From assembly GCA_947311105.1 (NCBI GenBank), contig CAMZKG010000014.1, positions 1 to 42,678 of the forward strand: DNA of 42,678 nt, written 5' to 3'. Position numbers and translations under genes: made by a program. The first letter of the stretch is position 1. Each line of letters opens with the position of its first letter. This document shows, piece by piece, positions 17,646 through 26,900 of this stretch. The notes under the pieces were generated by a model. It did not search any database. It worked only from the letters and a program-made list of their open reading frames with translations, and was not told the origin of the DNA. This DNA comes from an uncultured Saprospiraceae bacterium (GTDB lineage Bacteria; Bacteroidota; Bacteroidia; Chitinophagales; Saprospiraceae).

Positions 17646-18585
17646 TTTTTCATGTCACGATTAGGACTTTTATCACCTTGTTTTTAGATATTGGGTAATA
17701 TAGCCGTCACATAAAGCACAAAAACACTTTTCTGCGTGCCTACATGTTCTTTTTCTCAAAAAACAACCACAAATTGGAGTAAAAAAGAAAAACAACAAAC
17801 ATATTACATCAGAATACGAGCTACTTAAATATAATAATAAGTATACATATTATTCATTCATTTATCAAACCTAAACTCCACGCTACCCAAACCCTACCTA
17901 AAAATTAACATAAAATCATCTTTTTTCAAGTAAAATCATACTGAAAAAATGTCACAAGCTTGGCAAAAAATGTTTGCGTTAATAACAAGCCAATATGCTT
18001 ATTACTTGGGCAGACAACAACACCCTTGCTTATTCACAACGATAATCTCCCCCATTTTTAGGCAAAAAACAAGTCCTTTTATGTATGTGGAAGCTATTTT
18101 GGGGGGAGCATAGAGCGATGCGACGGTACTAGGTGATTTAAGTTTCGGTATCTAAGCTTAACGGTATTGGGATTGATTGGGTGAAAGGTAAAAAAAGGGG
18201 GGGGGCAAGGGCTTACCAAAAGTTGGCTATTTTCTGTAAAAAATAAATCCAAAATGGCAAACACACGGACAAGCTTTCTTAAGCTAATTTTTCCAAAAGC
18301 TGATGAAAATCGGGGCAAAAAAGGTGTTTTATGACAAAATTTGTAAACCGCCTAGTCCAAGAACTCGCTGCTGCCAGTCGGGCAAATTAAACGAGTGGTC
18401 TTGCAAATTTATTTGCAAGGTGTAGAGACAAGCGAAGCGAGTATCGCCACGGGCAAGGCTACAGCAATGCTTTCAAATGCACGATTGAACGAAATAAAAT
18501 TTTGCTCTACCCCTTAACTAGAGCCCCCTTAACTAGAGACAACTTTTCAGCGTAAGCTCAACCATTGAACAAATTTTGTCCACAC
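17646..18585. other. Gene-free interval with decayed repeats
   Basis: About 0.9 kb without a believable gene. It includes a partial copy of the 102-bp interspersed repeat (18050-18110), a doubled 'ccccttaactagag' near 18515-18535, and segments resembling those near 330 and 3210. The 74-residue ORF at 18094-18318 lies over the repeat and is not credible. Confidence 0.6.
18050..18110 (+). repeat. Partial, diverged copy of the 102-bp interspersed repeat
   Basis: Matches the left part of copies A and B ('ccatttttaggcaaaaaac', 'tttatgtatgtggaagctatttt') but diverges before the palindromic core. Confidence 0.55.
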
Positions 18586-20919
18586 TTACGCGAAGCCTTC
18601 CATACTTTTTTCTAAGCGTCTAGCTTCCGCCAAAAACTCTTCCACATTCATTTCTCTAAAAAATAGCATTCCGTGGCTAGCACGAAGTCTTGGACTATCA
18701 TTTTGATAGAAAAAGTCTTTTCCAAGCAACAAATAGAGTGTTTCCATTTGTTCTACCCATATTTTTTGCGCAAGCTTACTAAACTTACCATTGTACATAT
18801 AGCTAGGAAATGATGCTTCGACTTGCGTCAAATAACAGTTTTCAAAAGAAGCATTCAAGGTTGCCATCGCATTTAAGGAAACAGGCACCATGACATTGGC
18901 TTCGGATGGGCTAAAGCGATACCACACATTTCGATAGCCCCAAATCCGAAAATTGGACAAATCTTCTTCTTTCGACCACATCCGTACGGCTGCCGCAATG
19001 GCCTGCAATACCTTATAGTGCGTATCCGGACCACTTCCTTCTGGGTCTAGTGCCAAACTCAATACTGTCGGCTTTATCTCCCGTAATTGCTCCAAAATCG
19101 GCAATACATCCCTACCCCTTTCGGGCTGCTGCGTAAAAATATCTCCAGTATAGAAGCCTAAGCGCAAATGATGAACATCTTTCACTCGAATTCCAAAATG
19201 AGCCCAAACCAGCTCTTCTTCAAATTCTCGTATCATCCCCTTCAACTTTTGGATAGGCGGCGGATTCTTTTCTCCGTCATAGCTTCTCCTTAAAATAGCT
19301 AGTACTTCGTTTATTTGATAAAACAACTCTTTTTCATCTCCACTCTCATAAATCTCCAAAATTGCCCTAACGACTCGATGCGCCAGCCCACGATCTTGTT
19401 CATATTTATCATCCGATGCGACCGCCTGCAAAAAGTGATACACATCTTTATCCCATTTATGTTTATAGCCTGATGAGAAAAAATCTGGAAACTTGACCAT
19501 CTGGATTTCTTCTTTTTCCAGAAGCACCTTCGTATTTTCAAGTACTTTTATGACAAAACTATTGGTAACAGCAGTAAAACCCGATGTTAGAACCGAAAAC
19601 TCGGCATGATTAGACTCATCACGCAACAATCTGTGCACATGGGGCAAAATACCCAGCATCACATCGTCATGATGCGGTCCGGTATGATAATATACTTGAT
19701 TAGACTCTGATTTCATCCCTTTTTCGATTTTCGCTAAAATCGATTCTTGAACAGATTTTACTGTTTTTAGTGACAAACCAGGAATCATCTTACAATATCT
19801 ATCATTTTTTAGATCTTCCAATGTCAAGCGATGCCCAAATTTATCTAACTTCTGACACAACTGGATAACTGCTCGCTCTGTCTTCTCATGCCCCCAGTCA
19901 CCTGTCATATAATACCTATCAATCTCATCATCAAGCAATGATGCAGACCCTGCGGTCAAATAAAACCGACTCATTTTTAGATGCTGCAATACCGTTGCCG
20001 GAAAAACATTTGTCGGCTCGGACTCTAACGAACCTTTCACGATGCCCGCCTTGGCTTCTCCCGCCGCAAAAATTATCGCGGTGGCATCTTTATTATAAGT
20101 TATTGTACCCAAGCCTATCGTTATCACTAAGCGATTCTTGGAAATCTCAATACCACCCAAATCTCCTGCCGCTACGGCTTGAGTCTCAAAATTAGTTTCT
20201 GTCAATCTCGTTACCGAAAAGTGGTCAGACCCACGGGTATTGAATGCGATATGCCCATCAGGCCCTATCCCACCCAAGAAAAAACCAATGCCCCCCATAT
20301 CTCTTATTTTCTGTTCATACTCTGAGCACCAATTATCTATCGAATATATCGCTTCTTGCTGTATCTTCTCTTCTCGAGTATCGGGCGTTCTATATCTCAA
20401 AGACAAATCCACCTTTAAATCTGGAAACACGTCTGTTACTTTTCTTGATTGACCATCCTTAGACAAGGGGATTTGATTGACATCAATCAGCAAAGCATTA
20501 TCCATATTCAACCCAAACCCCTTAATGTAATACTCCTTTACATAGTGCAAAAAACTATTTTTCTGACTGGAGTCAATTGGGTAAAACTCATCAATTTGAA
20601 CAAACTTCAAGTCACCCAGATATGGTTTTTTGGACAAGACCAGCCCATTATCCTTCAATAATTTTTGGACCTTCTCTTGCTCAAAATTATCGATGATATA
20701 CTTAGTCCATTTGATAAAGAACTCTGGTGTCTTCCCTGTGGGTAGGCTAATCACACCTTTAGGGTTTTCGCTAGCCCATTCTAAAAATCTCAATGCAGAT
20801 AAAAACCCAAGCTTCGGAAAATTCTCAACAATCAAATACGGTATCTTCGTATTCATTTCCTTACGCTGTGGCGAAAACTCTAAAAATTTTCGTTCTACTC
20901 CTGTCAAATTGTCCATCAT
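18586..20919 (-). CDS. Glucosamine-6-phosphate deaminase (NagB)-like / PIG-L deacetylase-like fusion
   Basis: 777 residues with two enzyme domains. Residues about 25-340 are NagB-like: the phosphate loop SLPTGKTPEFF (58-68), FVQIDEFYPID (106-116) and GGIGPDGHIAFNTRGSD (216-232), which hold the expected acidic and histidine residues of the isomerase-deaminase family. Residues about 408-700 are PIG-L/LmbE-like, starting with HTGPHHDDVMLG, a variant of the zinc-binding PHPDD motif, with EGSGPDTHYKVLQA later. Such fusions are known in Bacteroidota and are annotated as glucosamine-6-phosphate deaminase. The expected chemistry is conversion of glucosamine-6-phosphate to fructose-6-phosphate plus ammonia, with the second domain possibly removing N-acetyl groups from an amino sugar; the second activity is inferred. 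No sugar transport or catabolic genes are adjacent. Confidence 0.85.
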   Translation of the reverse strand: MMDNLTGVERKFLEFSPQRKEMNTKIPYLIVENFPKLGFLSALRFLEWASENPKGVISLPTGKTPEFFIKWTKYIIDNFEQEKVQKLLKDNGLVLSKKPYLGDLKFVQIDEFYPIDSSQKNSFLHYVKEYYIKGFGLNMDNALLIDVNQIPLSKDGQSRKVTDVFPDLKVDLSLRYRTPDTREEKIQQEAIYSIDNWCSEYEQKIRDMGGIGFFLGGIGPDGHIAFNTRGSDHFSVTRLTETNFETQAVAAGDLGGIEISKNRLVITIGLGTITYNKDATAIIFAAGEAKAGIVKGSLESEPTNVFPATVLQHLKMSRFYLTAGSASLLDDEIDRYYMTGDWGHEKTERAVIQLCQKLDKFGHRLTLEDLKNDRYCKMIPGLSLKTVKSVQESILAKIEKGMKSESNQVYYHTGPHHDDVMLGILPHVHRLLRDESNHAEFSVLTSGFTAVTNSFVIKVLENTKVLLEKEEIQMVKFPDFFSSGYKHKWDKDVYHFLQAVASDDKYEQDRGLAHRVVRAILEIYESGDEKELFYQINEVLAILRRSYDGEKNPPPIQKLKGMIREFEEELVWAHFGIRVKDVHHLRLGFYTGDIFTQQPERGRDVLPILEQLREIKPTVLSLALDPEGSGPDTHYKVLQAIAAAVRMWSKEEDLSNFRIWGYRNVWYRFSPSEANVMVPVSLNAMATLNASFENCYLTQVEASFPSYMYNGKFSKLAQKIWVEQMETLYLLLGKDFFYQNDSPRLRASHGMLFFREMNVEEFLAEARRLEKSMEGFA

Positions 20920-21130
20920 AATTAGTTATTCTAGCATTAAATCGCATCTCTTCGCCTATTCAACGATGATTCTTTTTCACTCCGCATAAACCATGCAGCC
21001 GACCTTTTGCTTGTGAAAGCGCAAGATAGTTCGTATTTCTAAAAAAAAGAAAATAATACCCATCTAACATAAAATTTATAGGCTATGTTACAAGAAATCA
21101 CCTAATTTAGCTCATTCAAAAGCACTTCAT

Positions 21131-21937
21131 ATGGCCTTATACTTTCGCAAATACAATTTCCCTTCCATTCTTAGACATACGAGCGTGGTGAATAGCAAGC
21201 ATCTAAAGCGAAAGGTCATCTTTGACACCTACACCCCAAGGGCTCCTAAGAGCACACAATACAGCCACCCCGTTATTATTTTCAACGATGGACAATTGCT
21301 CCGCAATATGGACATTTCTAAAATTTTGCGGAAGCTCCTTAAAAATAAAAAAATACAACCATGCATCATCATTGGTATCCAAAGCGATCAAAATCGCCAT
21401 CATGAGCTAGGTACCACCCAGTTTTTAGAAGCCAACGGGCACGGTATTTTTGCGCAAGCTTATCAAGAATTCATCGTAAAGGAATTAATGTCACATTTAC
21501 ATATCGATAGCTCTCATCAAATCTACATCGCTGGATTCTCTCTTGGCGGCTTAAGTGCATTGGATATTAGCTTAAACCACCCAAGCATCTTTAGTGGAGT
21601 GGGTATTTTTAGCGGTGCATTATGGTGGAGAGATAGGCCTTTTCAGGCAAAACGTCCAAATGCTCACTTGATTATCCCCCAAAAGATTCATTGGAGTCAT
21701 CATGTTCCTAACATTAAGTATTGGTTTCAAGCGGGCACTTTAGAAGAGACTAATGATCGAGACAAAAATGGCATTATTGATGTCATTGATGATACCTTAA
21801 ATACTATTGTTTCTTTGCAGCGAGCTGGTGTCAACCCAAAAAACATTTCTTATATAGAAGTGAAAGGCGGAAAACACCAGTGGCAAACTTGGGCCAAGGC
21901 TATGCCCCTATTTTTGATGACTATTTGCGGAAGCTAA
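21131..21937 (+). CDS. Alpha/beta-hydrolase, putative esterase family
   Basis: 268 residues, no signal peptide. The nucleophile elbow is AGFSLGGLS with Ser137. The likely catalytic His is His249 in GGKHQWQTW, and an acidic residue would lie between, around 205-221. The N-terminal region (HPVIIFNDGQLLRNMDISKIL, CIIIGIQSDQNRHHELG) fits the esterase D/Fes-like group (PF00756), whose members cleave esters of sugars, siderophores or feruloyl groups. An EF-hand-like segment, NDRDKNGIIDVIDDT (208-222), sits near the expected acid position. It is divergent from the NagB fusion with 211 bp between them. Substrate is unknown. Confidence 0.8.
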   Translation: MALYFRKYNFPSILRHTSVVNSKHLKRKVIFDTYTPRAPKSTQYSHPVIIFNDGQLLRNMDISKILRKLLKNKKIQPCIIIGIQSDQNRHHELGTTQFLEANGHGIFAQAYQEFIVKELMSHLHIDSSHQIYIAGFSLGGLSALDISLNHPSIFSGVGIFSGALWWRDRPFQAKRPNAHLIIPQKIHWSHHVPNIKYWFQAGTLEETNDRDKNGIIDVIDDTLNTIVSLQRAGVNPKNISYIEVKGGKHQWQTWAKAMPLFLMTICGS

Positions 21938-21953
21938 AAAGCCGCTTGGGCAT

Positions 21954-21984
21954 AAAAAAAGGTCGCATCTCTTTTGACGCGACC
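21954..21984 (-). terminator. Terminator of RNA unit 1
   Basis: GGUCGCGUC pairs with GAUGCGACC, nine pairs including one G-U wobble, followed by seven U. On the plus strand the wobble would be an A-C mismatch and no T run follows, so the signal works for the minus strand only. Confidence 0.85.
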
Positions 21985-22000
21985 CAAACAACAAATTATA

Positions 22001-22016
22001 ATCCCATGAACATATC
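22001..22016 (-). repeat. 16-nt word GATATGTTCATGGGAT, copy 1a
   Basis: Identical 16-mers occur at 22001, 22101, 22336 and 22521, two in each RNA unit, flanking its hairpins. The copies before each terminator share a longer 30-bp identity; the promoter-proximal copies share TTTGG ahead of the word. Confidence 0.9.
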
Positions 22017-22100
22017 GTAAATCCCTTGCGGGAATTTTTTTCAAATTAGGAGTAAGCTAAATCCCTTCTTAAATAGCTTACTCCTTAAAGGGGTTTTTAA

Positions 22101-22116
22101 ATCCCATGAACATATC
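22101..22116 (-). repeat. 16-nt word GATATGTTCATGGGAT, copy 1b
   Basis: Promoter-proximal copy in unit 1, preceded on the minus strand by TTTTTTG and followed by the main hairpin. Confidence 0.9.
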
Positions 22117-22171
22117 CAAAAAACAATTCCTATCACTTTTGAAAAGAATGTGTATTTCCTTTTTGATGATA

Positions 22172-22201
22172 CAAAGATAATATCAAAGTCATATTAGACA
22201 A
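22172..22201 (-). promoter_or_regulatory. Promoter of RNA unit 1
   Basis: TTG (22201-22199) and TATCTTTG (22179-22172) on the minus strand, 19 nt apart: a full match to the Bacteroidota pattern. Confidence 0.75.
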
Positions 22202-22289
22202 ATAACAATGAACTTGCACTGTGAAGACTTATCCCTACTTTCCTAGCCACAACAATCTACAAATCAACTACTTATGAGATGATTTTGTG

Positions 22290-22320
22290 AAAAAATGTCG
22301 CATCTCTTTAGATGCGACAT
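22290..22320 (-). terminator. Terminator of RNA unit 2
   Basis: A perfect 11-bp stem (ATGTCGCATCT and complement) with a 4-nt loop, followed by six U on the minus strand. It is homologous to the unit 1 terminator. Confidence 0.85.
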
Positions 22321-22335
22321 TAACAACAAATTATA

Positions 22336-22351
22336 ATCCCATGAACATATC
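22336..22351 (-). repeat. 16-nt word GATATGTTCATGGGAT, copy 2a
   Basis: Terminator-proximal copy in unit 2; with its flank it is identical over 30 bp to copy 1a. Confidence 0.9.
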
Positions 22352-22520
22352 TTAAGTTCGCCTAAAAAACGGTTTCCCGTAAAAAAATATTCTTTTTATG
22401 GCGACTATTTCTCAATTAATTTATTAACACTCTCCTAATCTGCTCTTTTCTACCCAACTGTTAACTTTAATGTATTTAGGAGATAGTTATTTCCCTTCTA
22501 AAATAACTATCTCACTAAAT

Positions 22521-22536
22521 ATCCCATGAACATATC
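22521..22536 (-). repeat. 16-nt word GATATGTTCATGGGAT, copy 2b
   Basis: Promoter-proximal copy in unit 2, adjacent to the main hairpin. Confidence 0.9.
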
Positions 22537-22593
22537 CAAAGAAACAAACTTCATTTTTCACTTTTGAATTGTTGCTTATTTCCTTTTACGATA

Positions 22594-22601
22594 CAAATAT
22601 G
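22594..22601 (-). promoter_or_regulatory. Weak -7 box of RNA unit 2
   Basis: CATATTTG differs from TAnnTTTG at one position and is embedded in a context conserved with unit 1 (TTTGTATC). No TTG box is seen at the usual distance, so this copy may be weak or inactive. Confidence 0.4.
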
Positions 22602-22932
22602 GGAGTATATCTAAGAGAAAAAAATAACATAAAATTTTTTTTGTGAACAACAACGAACTAGCATATATGCAAAATAACAGCATAACCCGCTTATTACCAA
22701 TATATTATGACCATTTATTTGTGAATAGAAATCTTATCATATCTATTCAAATATTCTAAAAAAAAAGTAATCTTATTGCTAATAGCGGGATGAATATGGA
22801 AGAAATGGAGCTGAAGAAGCTAAGAAAACTGAACACGGCGTAGATGCAAGCCGCTGCGGCAGCACCAAAGACCAACAGCGACGAAGGAGCGCACTAAAGA
22901 CCAAAAGCGAGCAAAGCGAGCGTACATTGACA
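22602..22932. other. Gene-free interval with a GC-rich repetitive patch
   Basis: An AT-rich stretch is followed at about 22800-22925 by a purine-rich, higher-GC patch with 'gccgctgcggcagc', 'aaagaccaa' (twice) and 'agcgagcaaagcgagcg'. The patch has no start codon context or matching frame and looks like repetitive intergenic filler downstream of the lipoprotein gene. Confidence 0.5.
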
Positions 22933-23685
22933 CTAATAAGAAAACGAATACTCCATATTTTTGGACAACCAATCCATTTGCGGAAGCGCAGGAGAAATAA
23001 TCATAGGATAAGCCGTTAAATCCATGATAGAGTCATTTCTTTGGAAGACCTTCTTAAGATCAAATACAATTTCTATTTCATTGCCAGATTCTACGACCGA
23101 AAAGCTCTCATTCAGTGAGACCTGTCGATAACTTTTATCTTCAATGATTTTGATACTAAAAGAAGTAGTATCTGCTGCCAAATAATACTCGCCCGCAATA
23201 TCTTCAAAAACATAACTAAGATATTGGCTAGAATAACGATCTACAACACCCAAAGGACTTCCCGTAGAAAAGTTTTCAGGACTTTGATTGTTATCTTCAT
23301 GCCCGACACCAAACCCAAACTTTATGCCTGTATAGTCACCTAAAGGTACTGAAAAATAAGACTGCACCCATCCTTTCTCAGAAGTGCTCATATCATATTG
23401 GGCGTCCGCAATATCCAAATAGGCGATTTCGTCCAAGGCAACTTCATCTGTTCCGTTGGCGGCGACTAGAGAGATATCTGACAAGAAGATAGCCAAGTCA
23501 TCAAATTTTATACTGCCGACCGATGGATAGGCATACTCCTTGCCTGCAATAAATGGCTCGTCGCCAAATACTGTTTTTATAGACACTTGCACAGTAGCAG
23601 ATGGCCCCACAGGGGGATCCTTTCTACATGAGCCACATGAGAAAACTACGGCAAACAAAACAAGAAATGATAAAAGCTGACGCAT
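22933..23685 (-). CDS. MbnP-like lipoprotein
   Basis: 250 residues. A signal sequence ends in a cysteine-rich lipobox (VFSCGSC, lipidation at Cys17 or Cys20). The rest follows the MbnP family layout: IKFDDLAIFLSDISLV, a YLDIADAQ strand, PLGDYTGIKFGFGVGHEDNNQSPENF, GEYYLAADTTSFSIKI, SYRQVSLNESF. MbnP proteins are periplasmic and named for a copper-peptide-binding relative. The segment where many relatives carry a His-Trp motif reads VVDRYSSQYLSYVF here, so metal binding is doubtful. The gene lies between the RNA pair and the giant adhesin on the same strand, separated from the adhesin by an interspersed repeat. Confidence 0.6.
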   Translation of the reverse strand: MRQLLSFLVLFAVVFSCGSCRKDPPVGPSATVQVSIKTVFGDEPFIAGKEYAYPSVGSIKFDDLAIFLSDISLVAANGTDEVALDEIAYLDIADAQYDMSTSEKGWVQSYFSVPLGDYTGIKFGFGVGHEDNNQSPENFSTGSPLGVVDRYSSQYLSYVFEDIAGEYYLAADTTSFSIKIIEDKSYRQVSLNESFSVVESGNEIEIVFDLKKVFQRNDSIMDLTAYPMIISPALPQMDWLSKNMEYSFSY

Positions 23686-23768
23686 TCAGTCCTTTTTCTA
23701 GATTATTAACTATTTTGGTACCTATTTAGGTACCCGCAGATTTTTGCCACAAAATGCCCTTTTTGCGC

Positions 23769-23870
23769 CTGTTTTTGCTATTTTTTCATCACGTAGCCTA
23801 GCTACGCTTCAAAAAAAATAGCTTCAACACACACAAAAATGCCTATTTTTTGCCTAAAAACAGGAGCACC
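23769..23870 (-). repeat. 102-bp interspersed repeat, copy B
   Basis: Same length as copy A (185-286) and nearly identical in reverse orientation. It is just beyond the 3' end of the giant adhesin gene and before the MbnP-like gene. Confidence 0.75.
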
Positions 23871-23932
23871 TAAACAGTTACATACAAACAACGATAACAG
23901 GTATCGCACGATATTTGCAAGGACAAAACACC

Positions 23933-26900
23933 TTACTTCACGATAGTCACATCGCCAGCATATGACACTTTCTTTCCAGAAACAAATTCAACAACAGCAT
24001 GGTATACATAAACACCGGGTTCTAATTCAAGTTCTCTAAACGTTCCATCCCAGCCCGCATAAGGATCATTTGGCAGAAAATGCTCTTGAATAAAAACCTG
24101 ATTCCCCCACCTATCAAAAATACTAAGTGCTGTAATTTCTTTTACTTTGTTAGTCTTGGCATGAATGTAAAAGCTACTATTTTCTAGGTTATTAGAATTT
24201 GGAGAGAACACATTGGGAATGTAGATATCAGGATCACTAACAAAAATAGCAATTCTTGCAGAAGCATCACATCCATTTTTATCAATTACTTCTACTTCAT
24301 AATTGGTTGACACTAGGGGCTTAGCAATAGGATTTAAGCAATTAGTACAAGAAAGGTATTCTATTGAATCCCAAATAATAGTATCAATATCATCTGGCAA
24401 AATACTAGTAAACACTTGCAGTTGTGCACTATCACCCGACTCTATATAATAGATGGAATTTGTTTCTATCACTGGCAAATCAGCAGAAGGTATAATAGCA
24501 TGAGCTTCATATTCACACCCCATAACATCCTGAACCACAACATTATAAGAGCCACTCACGAGTCCACCCTGCACATCTAATGCACCAAAACTACTACCGT
24601 TATCAAAAGAGAAAAGATATGGAGGAGTACCACCAGTCACGCTCACAACCTTAATAGACCCGCCGGCGCCATTACACACGACTCCTTCAATGTCAAATGC
24701 TACATCTAAAACTTTTGGTGGAGCCGACACATACATCGCATCATCTTCCACACACCCATTTTCTTTATTTTCTACTTGTAAAAGATAGCTACCGACAGCA
24801 GCAACTATTGGGTTTGAAGAATTTGCACCAGAAACTATATTCCCCGTTGAAGTACTCCAAGAATAGATATAATCTGGATTTACATTGGCAGGTCCAATTT
24901 GGACAGAATTACTTGAGCAAGGGATATCAAAATCTTGACCTGCATCAGCAATAGGCTTAGTGACATTTTCACTCACTGCTACTGTTTTTAAGGTTGTGCA
25001 ACCATTGCCATCGTCGGTAATAACAACTTCATAATCACCTGTTTGATTCACCACCGGAGTAGCCGAATTAGCCCCTGAAACAATATTTCCCGTAAGGGCT
25101 GTCCAATTATAAGAAACATCATTATTGCTAGAAGAAGCATTTAGCACGACGGTAGTCTGCTTACAGGTAATATCATCAGGATTTGCAAGTACCAAGTCTG
25201 GAGCAAGTTTATTTTCTTCCACGACAAAGGACTTTTCTGAAGTACAGCCATTACTTAAATCCTTAACAATCACCGTATAAGTTCCCTTTAAATTCACCTT
25301 AGGGCTCGGTGTCAAATCTCCAGAGACTATATTACCACCCGTAGAACTCCATTGGAAGTCGAATAAAGTTCCCGACCCCGTTGCAGAAGCACTAATATCT
25401 ACTTCATCCAACTTACAAGTCAGCATATCATTGACAGCTCCTGCGACTATGGGCTCTTCAATATTTTGCTCGATGTTAACTTCCTTCGTCGTTTCACAAC
25501 CATTTAAAGTATTAGTTAATGTAAGTAAATATTTCCCTTCTTTATCAATGGTAGGACTATTGGACTTTCCGCCAGCAACTATATGGCCATTACCTGTTGA
25601 CCAAGAATAATCAAAGTCCGCCCCACTGCTAGAGTTTGTCGCATTAATCACAATTTCCGTAACATCACATGTTAACTGAGGGCTATTCGCTACAACGATA
25701 ACGGGTGCATTAACATCTGCAACGACAACGACGCTATCCACAGCTTGACACCCATTTGTAGTGTTTTCTACCGCAAGGTAATAAGTACCGACTTCATTAG
25801 CTTCAGGATACAAGGTGGTCGCGCCACTAACAATATTACCATCTAGTGTTGTCCATTGATACACAAACGAAGCTCCAACATCAGTCCCAGTTCCATCTAG
25901 CGCCACCTTGGTATCCCCGCAATAAATCGTTGCATTTGGGCCCGCTTCCGAAATTGGTGGAGCAATATCTTCATTCACCGTAACATCTGCAAAAGACGTA
26001 CAATTATTAGAATTATCTAAAACAACAAGGTGGTAATCACCAGGCGAGTTAATTGTAGGATTCAAAGCATCTCCCCCAGAGAGAATAGTGCCATTGGCTG
26101 TTGTCCAAGAATAAGTAAAATTACTACCCGCAGAAGAATTTGTAGCATCAATCATAATTTCCGAAACATTACAAGTAAGCTTAGCTACGGGCTCAATCAA
26201 AGCCGTAGGCTGCGAATTATCCTTATCTACTTCAACACTATCAATAGCTGAACAACCATTTAATGAATTGGTAATTACTAACGTATAAAAACCTGGCTGA
26301 TTAACTGTAGGTGTCAAAGACATTTCTCCAGAAACAATATTTCCTGAAGTAGTTGACCAAAGATAATCAAATTCACTTCCTGCACTTGAGCCAATAGCAG
26401 ACAAATCAACCGTTGGCGTTGTACAGGTAATCAAACTTGGACTCCCCATGCTAATACTTGGTTCAACTACATCTTCTGTCACACTAATATTCATTTGGCT
26501 TTCGCAAAAATTCTGCGTGTTTGTGATAACAAGGACATAGTCTCCTGGAGCATTTACCAATGCCTGACTGCTACTATTTCCTGACACAATATTACCATTA
26601 GGCGTCGTCCATGCGTATGAGAACTCCAACCCCGCACTAGTCCCCAATCCTCCTACTAAAGTTGTATCAACTAAACAATTCAGTTCACTCGGCAAACCTG
26701 GATCGATAACAGGCAAATCCACATTCTTCTCTACATCAACCACAGATACGGCCTTGCAGCCATTATCGGTATTTGTCACCAAAAGCTCGTATGTTCCTGC
26801 ATCCGTGACCGTAAGAAATGGAGTATTAGAATTAGTTGGCAAAACGCCGCCATCAGAAGCAGTCCACTGATAGGTAAAATTAGATCCAGTAGCTGTAGTT

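Larger units (their letters stand above)
21954..22166 (-). ncRNA. Candidate structured RNA, unit 1 (unnamed)
   Basis: About 213 nt predicted from its own promoter and terminator. In 5'-3' order on the minus strand: a leader with AAAAGGAAATA and TTCAAAAGTGA, a 16-nt word GATATGTTCATGGGAT (22116-22101), a 12-bp hairpin (AGGAGTAAGCTA and complement) whose loop contains AGAAGGGA, a small hairpin CCC-GCAA-GGG with a GNRA tetraloop, a second copy of the 16-nt word (22016-22001), a U-rich spacer and the terminator. GGGATT occurs four times. Unit 2 repeats the same order, with three base pairs of the main stem changed on both sides, which indicates selection on RNA structure. Any protein would be only a few residues (MFMG...). 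I cannot match it to an RNA family from memory. Confidence 0.7.
22290..22588 (-). ncRNA. Candidate structured RNA, unit 2 (paralogue of unit 1)
   Basis: About 299 nt in the same order as unit 1: AAAAGGAAATA, TTCAAAAGTGA, the 16-nt word (22536-22521), a main hairpin of 13 bp plus an outer 6 bp (GAGATAGTTATTT and complement) with AGAAGGG in the loop, then about 100 nt absent from unit 1, a hairpin ACGG-GAAA-CCGT with a GNRA loop, the second 16-nt word (22351-22336), the U-rich spacer and a terminator. Stem sequences differ from unit 1 while pairing, loop words and order are kept. The promoter match is weaker than in unit 1. Confidence 0.65.

Noticed and set aside
18094-18318. 74-residue minus-strand ORF
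   Set aside because: It lies across a diverged copy of the interspersed repeat and a G-rich stretch, and has no recognisable domain.
22001-22536. Four 16-nt words as a CRISPR-like array or retron
   Set aside because: Spacing is irregular (100, 235 and 185 bp starts apart), intervening sequences are homologous hairpins rather than spacers, and no reverse transcriptase or cas gene is nearby.
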